Source of the DNA: Mesocentrotus franciscanus
Taxonomy: Eukaryota > Echinodermata > Echinoidea > Camarodonta > Strongylocentrotidae
Direction of reading: 5' to 3'
NCBI GenBank assembly: GCA_037976565.1
Contig: CP137675.1
Span: forward strand, 27,409,158-27,473,157
DNA length: 64,000 nucleotides
Position 1 is the first letter of the stretch, and each line of letters opens with the position of its first letter. Position numbers and translations under genes: made by a program. Shown one piece after another: positions 30,090-41,121 of this stretch. The notes under the pieces were generated by a model that was not told the DNA's origin, made no database searches, and saw nothing but the letters and a program-made list of their open reading frames with translations.

Positions 30090-31120
30090 CTGCTGGGGGG
30101 CAGGGGGGCACAGTGCCCCCCACTTTTTCAACTACCCTAAAAGTGCCACTTTTTACATAGGAAAAGTGCCCCTATAACTTCGTAAGAAGTACCCTCTTTA
30201 CATAGGAAAAGTGCCCATTTTAATTTGAAAAGTGCCCATTTTAATTTGAAAAGTGCCCATTTTAATTTGAAAAGTGCCCCTATTACTTTTCACCTATGAT
30301 AAGTGCCCCTTTTATTTTGACATGTGCTCCTTTTTCTTCGACAAGTTCCCATTTTTCTTTGCAATAAGAGCCCTTTTTAATCTCTAATAAGTGCCCCTTT
30401 TCAGGTACGAGACGTGCCCCTTTTCACTTTTGATAAGTGCCCCCTTCATCTACCCTATTCAAATTTGAGAGGTGCCCATTTTACTTTGACAAGTGCCCCT
30501 TTACCTTTGTAAGAAGTGCCACTTTCCCTTTTTAATAACTACCCCTTTTTAACTCCGATAAGTGCCCCGTTTATTTTAACATGTGCCCCTTTTTCTTGTT
30601 AATAAGAGCCACTTCCCACTTCTCATAAAAGCCCCCTCAAATCTGATCGGTGCCCCTTTTCTTTCACCAAATACACATTTTCCTTTATTATAAATGCCCC
30701 TTTTTCATTCTCATAAGTACCCCTTTTCATATTTGGTCAGTGCCCCTTTTCAGGTGCGATAAGTGCCCCTTTCTCCTCTGATAATTTCCCTTTTAACAAT
30801 GATACGTGCCCTTTTTCCTTTCTAATAAGGGACATATCCCCTTGTCATAAATCCCCCTTTTCACCTCTCATGAATGCCCCTATCAAAGTCTGATGGGTGC
30901 CCCATTTCCGTCGACAAATACCCATTTACCATTCTCATGAGTGCCTTTTTTCATGTATAAGAAGTGGGGTTATAAGCACATTCTCATCACAGAAGTATAA
31001 GAAGTGCCCCATTTTCACCTCTGATAATTACCTTTGTACTTAGACATATGCTCCTTTTCTTTTCTGATAGGTATCTTATCCCTTTCGATAAGTGTCCCCT
31101 TTTCCTGTCATCATTAAACG
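30090..31120. repeat. Degenerate 'AAGTGCCCCTTTT' array
   Basis: About 1 kb of irregular units of 20-40 bp, each with a GTGCCCCTTTT-like core followed by a variable stretch and GATAAG or GACAAG. Three exact neighbouring units (AAAAGTGCCCATTTTAATTT) lie at 30205-30270. No coding frame survives. Confidence 0.75.
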
Positions 31121-31258
31121 GCCCCTAATTTAAAGCGACTAAGAGCAATTTCCCCCAAAGCTCGCTCGCTACACTCACTCGCATTTATAGATGATATAAT
31201 TATGTTACTTATCAAAGGTCTTTTCAGTCTTCCGTTATGAGAATGTGCTTATAACCCC
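30966..31258. repeat. Perfect 22-bp inverted pair at the array edge
   Basis: GGGGTTATAAGCACATTCTC (30966-) is exactly inverted at 31237-31258, 249 nt apart, straddling the end of the GTGCCCC array. Confidence 0.6.
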
Positions 31259-31619
31259 ATCAGGGTTGGGTTTTTTCCTCATTATAAGATGTAATTTTTT
31301 GCACTGCGACCTCACAAATCTTTTTTTTTAATTCCTCCCCGCTCGCAAATAAATATTCACACTATCACACCCGACTGCAAAGTATGATGCTTAGGCAATA
31401 TCTTGTATGATGTATAAAGAGAAACAAATATTGAAAGCATCCCAGATAATGTAATCACAATGTAGGGGTATATAACAATGTCAAAAAAATTGTATATTTT
31501 CGCTTTGAGATTTCCCTTTGTAGGTGCCTTTTTTCTAGAAAGTGCCCTAGTTTTGTTGGTGCCCCCCCCCCCACTTTGGAAGTCGCTCCGCCGCTCCTGG
31601 ATTTAACTCTTTTGCATTC

Positions 31620-34250
31620 GGATTTAATGGAAAATATTCATCAAATAGCTAGCACTAACCATCATTTATATTTGTCCAACATAATTATGTCTTAGTATAT
31701 CATATTGCTTGTAATCTTCTTCAAATTGCTGTTTTAAATCAACTGTCCGGATATACAACGTGTCTGGACACATAGATCTGGGTATACGATTCGAAATTGC
31801 ATTAGCCCACTGCAATTTGATAGGGAGTGTTGATTGCTTTTATTTATTTTTATTTTTTTGACGGTGTCCCAGATTTGAAACTTTGAAGCTTTGAAGTCTT
31901 CAAATTATAGCCCAAAAAAAAAGAAGATTTAATCTTGACTTGTTTCACACTCAACATTCAGCAGTTCAAAAAGAAGAGGAATGAGAAGAAGAAGTATGAG
32001 AAGAAGAAGAAACAAAAACAAGAAGAATATACAATCAGTAACAGACTGATTGTTCACAAAGCAAATTTACTTTATATGAGTGTAAACAGTTTTATTATAA
32101 ATCGTAGATCTATTTTCGAACAAGTCACTACAAATTTGGGACTACGGCCATATAGATGTAGCGGGTGCCTGCTGTAACTCTCATAAATTGCTGTTAATTT
32201 CAGTTTAGCTAGCTGTCGCTCGAGTCGAGACTTGAAAATAAACGGTAAACATCACAACATTTTTATTGTTTTGTGTTTACTTACAGTTGTTTATTTATAA
32301 TTAATAGATTCAAATCAAGGTATCGATTTCACTATGAAGATCTCCGTAATACATTATCCAATGATTGGTGGGGGAAATTTACTTGTAGCCTATTTCAATC
32401 GTTCTAATAATGTCATCAAGTCCCATATGCAGTAATTCGTGTACCGAAGCGGTAGAGTGTTGCACCTTGGACTTGGAGCCGCGCCGTCGCCAACGTCATG
32501 CCGCGCTACGGCGGAATCGAGTGAGCGAGCGCGAGCACTCCTACTAGTCCTACAAATACAATGCATGAGATCCAATCGTTAAACGGTATATGAGATCCAA
32601 TTGACCTCGGCCTCACATGGTACAGTACCCGATTTAGCGCAAAAAAGTATACATTTTTCACACACATCCTGCACATGGACAAAACAAATTTTGGAGACAA
32701 AATTAAAATAGAAATTATTGTTGCGAGTTCGAGTAGCTAGTAGTAGTAGCAACTAGACTAGTAGGCCTAGATCTAGTACTAGTAGTAGATCTAGGGCTAG
32801 ACTAGAACTATAGAAGTAGAATCTAGATCTAGATCATAGATGTCTAGACCCTACTCCCTAGTCTATTCTACATTAATAATAAACATAAATAATTGTATAT
32901 GGTGCTCCAAGTCCAAAACACAACCGTACATCACCTTAATTAAATCAGTTCTGTAAGTGTAACTTGGTTTTAGCTGATTCCAAGAATTTCCAAGCTCAAA
33001 ATTATGTGGAAGAACTGAAGACGTGAAGAAACCGCGGACCGCTGCTGATAGTGATATTCCTTTGATGCGTACTATTTCGCCAGCAGTTGTGAGTCTAGTT
33101 TAGTAAAAATTAAATTAGTAATCAACTTGACCAAAACAAAATCAACGGTGAAAAACTTGATTGGTCCCTACTGCCCTAAAGGCTACAATCTGTTTTGACA
33201 TTTGCGACTGCGAACATTTGTCTATGTCCCATTTACAGGCCCAAAAAATGAAAAGGTTAAACTCCAACGGCATTTGAAAGACAATACTAATTTAGAACTT
33301 CCCTAAAAAAAAGGGGGCTTGAAAATGTCTTTACATGTAAGTGGAAAAATAACGACTATTAGTTATAGAGCCAGTAAGTAATAGTCTGATTTTTCAGACC
33401 ATTGTACCGAATGGTGTTACGTTTTATGCTGGGCAAAGATCCAATCAGTTTAATTTTGGCCATTACAAGAAGTGGTTTATTGTTATAGACAAATGCTCAT
33501 GTACCCTTTACAGCTCATTTTATGTATGTTATTACCAAAAATGAAAAAAGCCAGTCAGTCACTCAATAGTGTCTGACAGTGAAGTCTAGCAAGTAAACGG
33601 GTTTCCTTGCATAATTTGAATATTAGGACACTGCTAACGTTTAAATTTCACAGATAGGACATACATGACATATTCATGATTCCTGCAAAGTTCTACAGAA
33701 TTTGATGTTGGCTGCAAAAGGGACATAGTTTCTATATATAGGCCTATGCCAATTTTCTTCTTTTAAGTTAATGTACAAATAATGTTTATCATTGTAGAAT
33801 ACATGTGTTGGCAACTTAGCATTAAGTTTTGTGTCATAAAAAATAAGTATTGTTTTCATATAGATTTTTATTTTCACTAAAAATTCATTAGGAAGGATTC
33901 ATGAAACATCCAAATATTTGGCTATATCTTTTAATACAAGATAAATGATAATGAGAACATATTCCATTTCCTCTCCACAACCAGATATTTGTTCAAAAAC
34001 ATGCAGATAGCAGATATTATGGAACCAAGCTCTGCACTAGATGCATGGATCCTAAGGCTAATATGAATAAACAAAGTACACCCCGCCTGCTCCCTACTGC
34101 TCCACTATGAGTTCATGATTTGGGATGATCTTGACAATTTCCTTGAGATGGATAATAATTTACGTATTTGTTGTTGAGTGTGTGATGTGAGGGATGCTTG
34201 TGCTTTGATAATTTAATTGATTTAGAAATGTGATATATAATGTACACATG
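31620..34250. other. Gap between divergent genes, no exon placed
   Basis: AT-rich sequence with a GC-rich patch near 32455-32530 (GCCGCGCCGTCGCC, CATGCCGCGCTACGGCGG) and a CTAG-rich patch at 32735-32870. A possible LAS2-like 5'UTR exon could end at the GTGAGT near 33088, but nothing confirms it. Confidence 0.35.
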
Positions 34251-34252
34251 TA

Positions 34253-34370
34253 CATTAGGGCTGCGACGAGTAGTCGAATACTCGAATACTCGCACTGTTG
34301 ACAGCTACTCGAGTACGATTTCTCATACTCGAATACTCGGCCGCCATTTTTTTTTTTTTTTTTTTTTGCT
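34253..34370. repeat. GAATACTCG repeat block and T-run
   Basis: Starts TAGGGCTGCGACGAGTAGTC, like the ends of hAT-type MITEs, with several GAATACTCG units in both orientations and a 23-nt T-run at 34348-34369. A diverged relative may begin at 21802 (TAGGCCTGGGATCGAATACT). Confidence 0.45.
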
Positions 34371-34544
34371 ATTTTTTCAGTGGTTTTACAACCATCTCTG
34401 TGTCTCAACATGTACATGTAAAGCCTTAAAGACGTGTGGTCGTTGTTCTGAAACAAATTATTGTACATGACTACAAGTTGTACATGTAAGCTACCTACAT
34501 TGCATTAGCCTTTGATGAAACTAAAGCTAATTTGTTATTTTTTC

Positions 34545-34720
34545 TCCTCCTCCTCCTCCTCCTCCTCCTCCTTATCCTTCTTCTCCTCTTCTCCTCTTCT
34601 CCTCCTCCTCCTCCTCCTCCTCCTCCTCCTCCTCCTCCTCCTCCTTATCCTCCTTATCCTCATTATCCTTCTTCTTCTCTCTCTCTTCCTCCTCCTCTTC
34701 CTCCTTCTACTTCCTCTCTC

Positions 34721-34752
<32 letters not shown>

Positions 34753-34857
34753 CTTCTTCTTCTTCTTCTTCTTCTTCTTCTCCTTCTCCTTCTCCTTCTC
34801 CTTCTCCTTCTCCTTCTCCTTCTCCTTCTCCTTCTCCTTCTCCTTCTCCATCTTTCC
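34545..34857 (+). repeat. 310-nt polypyrimidine tract (CTC/CTT/TTCTCC)n
   Basis: Successive blocks of CTC, CTT and CTTCTC units with only a handful of purines, ending a few bases from the LAS2-like exon 1 acceptor. The apparent long open frames in all three phases here (Ser, Leu or Phe runs; Glu/Arg on the other strand) are artefacts of the repeat. Confidence 0.95.
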
Positions 34858-34859
34858 AG

Positions 34860-35220
34860 GAAATAGCAGTCAGGTGTAGCATGCTCAGCCATCATGATGC
34901 AAACAATGGAAGGTGTAAGGAGACTTACCATGAGTGACATGAACGGCCGAACTGCAGGTCGGATGGACCCCAGATACAGGTCAGTCAAGTCCAACCACCA
35001 GTCCATACCCATGAGCAAGAGCCTTCCTGTGAACCCTCCCAAGGTCGTAACCCCTCGAGACGACATCTGGCACAGTTCTCAGAGTCTTACCGGCCGCACC
35101 TCGGTCATGACGTACAACCACAGGCAGTACCCATCGGCGTCGGCGGCACTGTCAGATTATATTTCAGACTATGAGAGCCAGAGTTCTTCACAGGATTCGC
35201 AGTCTCAACCTACTTACAGA
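34860..35220 (+). CDS. LAS2-like exon 1 (coding from 34894)
   Basis: The exon starts after CTTTCCAG at 34859. An in-frame TAG at 34864 precedes the ATG at 34894, so the start is 34894 or the adjacent ATG at 34897. It encodes 109 residues to TYR, then GTGAGT (phase 0). A 310-nt pyrimidine tract touches the acceptor. Upstream non-coding exons are expected but not located. Confidence 0.78.
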
Positions 35221-38200
35221 GTGAGTGCTGAGAATTTTTCGTAGGCTCAGTGGTTTGGCAATAATGCACATCATGTGGGGATTCTTTGCTCCCAATATTT
35301 TGTGTATATTTTGTAAATTATTTTTGTAAATGCTTAATTGAAAGACTTTAATAGGCCTTTAGCTTATGTAATAATGTTAAAGAGAAGTTCACTGTAGGTA
35401 ATTTGCTAGACCTCTTAAGGCAGTTGTGTACTTTTGTTCTATGTTATTATTATCTCGTCTCTCTCTATCTCTCTCCCTCTCTCTTCCTCCCTGAAAATTC
35501 TTCCCTGTGCTTAGAAACATTATATTAAGCACTGTGTAAATGTTACGTGTCTTTGTATTCTATCATCAATGGGATCTTAAAGTGCAAGAACTGCATTATT
35601 GAAAGTTTAATTTACGCTTTATCACCATCAGCCACACTGATTTCTTGATGAAAGGAACTGTCAGAAAATGGAAAGGGGAAAAACCAAATCCTCACCCGCT
35701 GCAAACTTTTTGTTGTATCCCCACATATAGAGAACTGTGAATGATCTTCTGCTTCCTAAGACATCACTTCAGAAAACTGTGCAGAGAAGCTTGGACACCG
35801 GAGATCGAGACACCAAGGATGAATTTCATCGCTTCAACGTCCGCAAGCTCATCGATGACTCATATGAGCAGATTTTAAGGGCAGACTTAGAGCAAGGAAA
35901 AGGTATGAGACTGAAATTTCCAAGAAAGTTCGACAGACTTTTTTTTCATTTGAATTAAGAAGAAAAAAAGCACAGTAATGAAAACTAGCTCAATGTGAAT
36001 ATATTTTCATCAAGCTTCCAATTATGTAGATTACTGATAACACTTTTCCATTACAAGTCACAGTGGTTGAATTTTGTAATGTTCTTAGGCTAAGTTGAAT
36101 TGATTTTGTGATTGGAAAGTGCAGATATGGATACTTGCAATTTTATTTTCTGTGAGTCAATTTCTTCTTGTTGCTACAGTAAAATTGAATATTTCAGTGT
36201 GATTATGTTGTTTGTCATCAGAGTTTTTTTTCTTGTCTTATTTCTCTCCTTTTCCCATCACACTCCTTGGATTCCTAAACTTCTTCAGCATCTGCAATGA
36301 TCGCTACTGCAAAACATCTTGGTACAGAAAGCACTTTTTCCTTTGAGGATACAGCTCCTTATGAGAAAGAGTTTTCAGACTCTGTAAGTGAAATCAGCTC
36401 CTCGACTGATGCTCTCCTGTTAGCCAACCCGTACATAGTGAACTTCAGTCACCGGAGTAGGAAATTACACCATGGGGGTATGTCATCGTCAAAGAGCATA
36501 GATTCTGCACGCCTTCCCATCGCATCCAGCTATGCTAAGCAGAGGCACCTGAAGAGCAGAGGGAGTATGAATGATTCTAGACAACAGACACATCGAACCT
36601 CAAGTCAGTTTAAGGATCAAAGACCTCATGCCTCTTTTGACAGCACCAGCTTCTTGAGGACATCGCATCATGGAGTTGTGTCGCCCAAGCATTCTGTGTA
36701 TGATAGGAGACAGGAGTTGAGAAAAGCAGTGCCTTCCAGGAGTGATGGAAGACCCATTCCCGCATGGGTCTCTGACCTGGACAACTCGGTGGCTAGCCAG
36801 AAAAGTTTGGACACCCTCTACACAGACACATTGCTGGGTGCAGATGGGCATGCTTTATCGCACCAGCACTCCATGAGACAAAGTCGGATGAACGGAGCAT
36901 CCATGTTGTCAGCTAACCACGATCAAAGGATGCACAGTCTGTCTTCGCAGGGTCAGTTAGAGGAGCGACCAATGTCCGTTATGTCAGCAGCAAGGCCTCC
37001 ACCCTCTTGGGTTGAGGATTTAGATACGACTGTTGATAGCCTCTCGGGATCCTTAAGATTGCTTGGGAAGAAAATAGAACATCGATCTACAAGAGCTCCT
37101 AGAGTAACCTATCAAGATGTCCTCACCAACAGATATGGCAAGACTGGATACTCTGTAAAACAAAGCAGAGAGCTATCCAGGCCAGCAAGTCTACAGTCAG
37201 AAATTGGGCAGCCCAGGGCTACATCTAGTCACATTGCATCAGAGTTGAGATACCGTAAAGGTGATAGTATAAACAGAAACATAAGGAAAGGAAGGACCAC
37301 CTCTGATTTGGATTTTACCAAAGACAGGATGACAGGGCAGAGACCCCACAGGAGGACGCAAAGTGCTAGTACCGAAGACCTGATCAAAGAGTCACCATAT
37401 GTGGACGCAGTTAATGCTCCTTCCTCTCACACTATCAAACATCGTCTGCACTTACTGAAGCAAAGTAAAGGTAGAGCACAAGCCAACCATACAGACAAGC
37501 CTTCCAGAGCATCCACACTAAAAACATCCACCCAAACCAACTTGCCTTCAGCTCGGGCAACTCGCCAGGGCCACCTCCCGTCGTCATCGGTTTCATTCAG
37601 CAAATCAAACCCGGAACATTCCAAGATGAAAGCACAATTAGATTTCAGTACTACCACAGATAGCCTTATCTACTCATCTCCTTTTGGCCTTGATAGGGAC
37701 ATGCCCTTCCCTGACTTATCGGTGCTACCTCCAGCCTATGGCCAGTCAAATCATCTGTCTGCCGTCCGTATTGCTTATCGTGACAGTACACTGAAGGAAG
37801 AAGAACTTGCGTCGTCCCTAAGTTCACTTTCATCTGTAACTTTAGAAACAGATCACCTCATGAATGAAAAGGCAGCAAGAACACCCCTCATAGCAGATCA
37901 CATCAGTGAATCTACAGTCGGTGGTGAGTAGTGTCATCTTTTCATCAACCTTAAGTAAAAATATGACTCAGAACAGTTTGTTTCATTGATAAATTGGATA
38001 TAAGATATAATTTCTGGACAGCGAATTTATGATGGAGGTAAATGTTACTGCTTGTAGAAGAAAAACGCAAACCTTCTTAGTCCAAACGCAATGTTTCAAT
38101 ACCCAAATGTGGATCAGGATTTGCCATCGACAGCATTAAAAGGGTTAGAAAGTGAGGAAGAGAGAAAAGAGAGAAAGAGAGGGGGGGGGGGATAATGAAA

Positions 38201-39630
38201 AGCCTTTTAACTCTTTTCTGTAGAAAACAATCCTATAAAATCTTCTCTTTTTTTAATTGCCTGTAAATCAGAATGTACATGCAGCCTTCATATGTTTTTA
38301 AATTGGTCAAATCCCATTTTGATATCATCTGCTGAGAGCCAGAAGCGGATATCTTACAACTCAAGTGAAGATACAAAAATCTTGTAGTTGGCTTGATATT
38401 TTTGCTGGGGCTGCAGTCAAGAGATCTAACTTAAGTATGCTTACAATAAACTCATTCAAATAAAACTTAAGATGAGATTTGAAATTATAACTTCATCTTG
38501 ACAAGCCAATGAAATGTCATTGGAATCGTAAATTCAAGCATTTTTATGAACCCTGTTACTGTCCCCAATGTGCAGAGACTGCTAGAACAAACGCCATGCT
38601 TCGTCGAGCCAACCGCATTATGGATAACACCCAGGCTAGTCTTAACATGTCCAGTCTCTTGGAGCAGAATGCCCATACACCAGAGAGCTCAGATACAGAG
38701 GAACTCCTGGCAGGAGACCAAGAATTAATGACGAGAGTGCAAACACGGTAAGCTAAATGGTGATGGCTCCTTAAATATCACCTGTAGCCGGTGTTCTCGC
38801 CAGTGTATATTACCCTTGGTGCTAATACCAAGCCATCAGAAAAAGAAAGGAAAAAAAAAACACCAAATGTAAAATCTCCCTAACAAGGGTACAAACATGG
38901 GCAGTAATGATTGATCATAATGTTTATATATATTATATGCTTTACAAAATTCTGAAGTCAGCTATGTGGCTGCGAATGGATTTCTAACTAAACCATTACC
39001 ATTACCATTTGTAATAGATTCAATGCATATCTTATACCTGCAGAAATGCGATGATCTCCCAAACAAACCCATCTAATGCTGCAATGCCATGTTTTGCTCA
39101 GTTTGGAACAAGAGTATGTGAATTTTTGCTAAGATGCCTGGCGATGTCTCTCTTTCTTTCCTTTCTTTTCTTTTTCTTTTTGTATACATTACTTTGTACA
39201 TTTTGTCATCTTCTCTGGCACAGTCTGCCTTTGGTGCATCAACATACTTATTGGATAAGAATAGATGTTTATATTTTGTTATGAAAAAGAAGAAATTCAT
39301 TATGTTGTAAGAATCTATTTTGATTTTCTTCATATTCCTTAGAATGAAAGCAGAAGGAGATACTCCCATGGATCCTGCAACCCAGAAAATGCTGGATCAT
39401 TTTCTAGAAGACTGCATCCTTTCATCAGGAGAGGTGAGTTTATAGTCATTTTAATATCGGTAATCAAGAAGAGAGAGAGAGGGAGAGAGAGAGAGAGAAA
39501 GAGGAAGGGAGAGAGCATGTGAATGAGTCACGTATGGAGCGAGGGGAGCTATGAGAGGGGAGAGAGGGAGAGGTAGAGAGATAAAAATGGTGACATAGAA
39601 TGAGGGTGGAGAGGAAAAGACTGGAGGGAG

Positions 39631-39673
<43 letters not shown>

Positions 39674-40196
39674 GATGAATAGATATCCATACTCCATAGT
39701 ATTGCTTCATATAAGAGGTTCAATAGCCTCTTGGTTAATAAAGTGTTTTCAAACCAAAAGATCCTGGTGACTTGCTAGAGGTCAGTGTAGTGGTCTAGTG
39801 GATACGTTACAAAATATGGATCACTTGGTTCACGATTCGAGTCGGCACTAATGTCCTTTGGCAAGACATTAATCTACATTTGCCACACTCTACCCAGGTT
39901 AGGTAAATGGGTACCTGGCAGGAATTAATTCCTTAAAATGCTAGAGCGCCATAATGGCAATTAGGTACACACTTAACATGCTACAAACTTGTACATTAAC
40001 CATAAATATGATTTATTGCAACAATTTTCAGGTGAGTCCTGAAATCTCTGAGGAGCGTACCTCAGAAGGCCCGCTTGAGTCACTGAAAAATATGCTGTTC
40101 AAGCTCCAGGACATGGCATCATTGCATAACGTGGAATCAGGAGGAGGGACTAAATCACAGCAACTTAGGGAGCCTTTGTCAGGAGGAGGCAAGAAG
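34894..40196 (+). CDS. LAS2 (C18orf54)-like protein gene, six coding exons, 3' end not found
   Basis: Exons 34894-35220, 35731-35902, 36289-37923, 38576-38747, 39343-39433 and 40032-40196 join in frame to 854 codons; all introns are GT-AG with matching phases. Similarity to human LAS2/C18orf54 (lung adenoma susceptibility protein 2, about 370 residues) lies in ordered short blocks: SASAALSDYISDY (residues 81-93, human SASQALQAYIDDF), RTVNDLLLP (110-118), KSLDTLYTDTLLGADG, ANRIMDNTQASLNM, KMLDHFLEDCILSSGE and GPLESLKNMLFKLQ (812-825, human GPVEALKQMLFNLQ). Between the blocks the protein is Ser/Arg/His-rich and probably disordered. It is more than twice the human length, mainly from one 1635-nt exon. 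The human C-terminal leucine-rich block (LQKALHHLSRLRDLV) was not found, so at least one more exon must lie downstream. Function is poorly known. Confidence 0.8.
35731..35902 (+). CDS. LAS2-like exon 2
   Basis: Acceptor CACATATAG, donor GTATGA, phase 0 to 1. It encodes RTVNDLLLPKTSLQKTVQRS and a segment ending RADLEQGK. The TVND motif is shared with human LAS2. Confidence 0.8.
36289..37923 (+). CDS. LAS2-like exon 3 (large central exon)
   Basis: 1635 nt, phase 1 to 1, acceptor CTTCTTCAG, donor GTGAGT. It has no internal stop and encodes a Ser/Arg/His-rich, probably disordered region. Two related short blocks, PIPAWVSDLDNSV and PPPSWVEDLDTTV, are about 80 residues apart, an internal repeat. 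The end includes a block DFSTTTDSLIYSSPFGLDRD. Confidence 0.88.
38158..38192. repeat. GA/G-run
   Basis: GAGAGAAAAG units followed by 11 G, in LAS2-like intron 3. Confidence 0.8.
38576..38747 (+). CDS. LAS2-like exon 4
   Basis: Acceptor CCCCAATGTGCAG, donor GTAAGC, phase 1 to 2. It encodes ETARTNAMLRRANRIMDNTQ and ASLNMSSLLEQ, resembling the LILKAKRNLEQCTEELPKSM block of human LAS2, then an acidic tail. Confidence 0.82.
39343..39433 (+). CDS. LAS2-like exon 5
   Basis: 91 nt, phase 2 to 0, acceptor ATTCCTTAG, donor GTGAGT. It encodes MKAEGDTPMDPATQKMLDHF and LEDCILSSGE. The GVLEDFL block of human LAS2 corresponds to KMLDHFL. Confidence 0.82.
39463..39670. repeat. (GA)n tract after LAS2-like exon 5
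   Basis: GA-rich low complexity starting 30 nt after the exon 5 donor, with a pure GA core at 39636-39670. Confidence 0.9.
39781..39965 (+). mobile_element. tRNA-derived SINE
   Basis: A-box-like TGGTCTAGTGGA (39791-39802), then CGATTCGAGTC as a B-box and a conserved tail with GGCACTAATGTCCTTTGGCA and ACATTTGCCACACTCTACCC. Related copies on the minus strand at 15175-15330 and 16085-16270. Confidence 0.7.
40032..40196 (+). CDS. LAS2-like exon 6
   Basis: 165 nt, phase 0 to 0, acceptor CAATTTTCAG, donor GTAAGG. It encodes VSPEISEERTSEGPLESLKN and MLFKLQDMASLHNVE, the best-matching block to human LAS2, then a Gly-rich tail ending GGGKK. Confidence 0.85.
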
Positions 40197-40667
40197 GTAA
40201 GGCTAGGAAATTTCATCTACCATCAGTTTGAAGATCTAAACTCCACAGAAAAAGTTTTGAAGTTTTGACCTGTCGGGATAGTAAGCTGTACTGTACACCC
40301 CTATTCACATAACCATAACAAAGGGGGCATAATCGCATATGTAGGGATATTAAGCAAATAATTACCGTTGGTGAAGGTGATGGGACAAACTATCACTTCC
40401 GAGGCGATCTGGATGTAGCTAAAAGATAGCGTATACATTCAGATCGCCGAAACCAAAAGGTGATTATTTGCTTTATATTCCACATCGGAAACATTTCACT
40501 TCTTCCGTCATTTTAGAGCAACAAGTCATCAATTGACAGCTAGCTAGCAAACGGTGTACGATACGTACACAGTGCATGCAGTATGGTGGTGTGACCATAG
40601 CTCGCACGTGACCAAAGTTCACGTACTAACACTAAAAGCGCTTAAAGAGGAGAGCAATGTGCAATGC

Positions 40668-40722
40668 AAAGTGCGTTGCACCCGGTAGATAGTACTACTA
40701 TCTACCGGGTGCAACGCACTTT
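40668..40722. repeat. 55-bp perfect palindrome
   Basis: 27-bp arms AAAGTGCGTTGCACCCGGTA(...)AGTA pair perfectly around one base. A second short palindrome (GATAGTAGTACTATC, 40730-40744) follows at once. Confidence 0.9.
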
Positions 40723-40999
40723 CACTGAAGATAGTAGTACTATCTAGACAGTGTAACAAACTTTTCTTCTCCAATCAATGATGGGCGAAATATCTTTCAT
40801 CACGTGATTTACTTTTGACCAATCGTAGAGCAAGATTCTTAGTATGTGGAATATAAACTCTTTTATACAACTCACTCCTAGATCCCAATCAAATGATTGG
40901 TCATGCGCGGTCACATGTGATTCATTTACTGTGACTATCCCACAATTTTTGAAAAAGCGTGCTATAGCTACCAGTACTATCCAACAGATTTTTTTTTTA

Positions 41000-41121
41000 G
41001 TGCGCAGCCCGCGTATGCCTCATACGAGGGCTGCACCCATAGAGATCCTATAAAATAGGATCTCTATGGGCATGCATGAACCTCATACGCGTTGCATGCC
41101 CATACGCGGACTGCGCACACG
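41000..41121. repeat. Foldback element with GTGCGCAGCCCGCGTATG ends
   Basis: Inner palindrome 41036-41070 (CCCATAGAGATCCTAT, AAA loop, inverse) nested in outer arms TGCGCAGCCCGCGTATG and CATACGCGGACTGCGCA. Confidence 0.8.

Noticed and set aside
34532..34937. Long open frames of Ser, Leu, Phe, Glu or Arg runs on both strands
   Set aside because: They are pure products of the CT trinucleotide blocks; only the part from 34894 in one plus-strand frame continues into a conserved spliced gene.
36600..36851. Minus-strand open frame inside LAS2-like exon 3
   Set aside because: Antisense shadow of a real coding exon; no splice signals or similarity.
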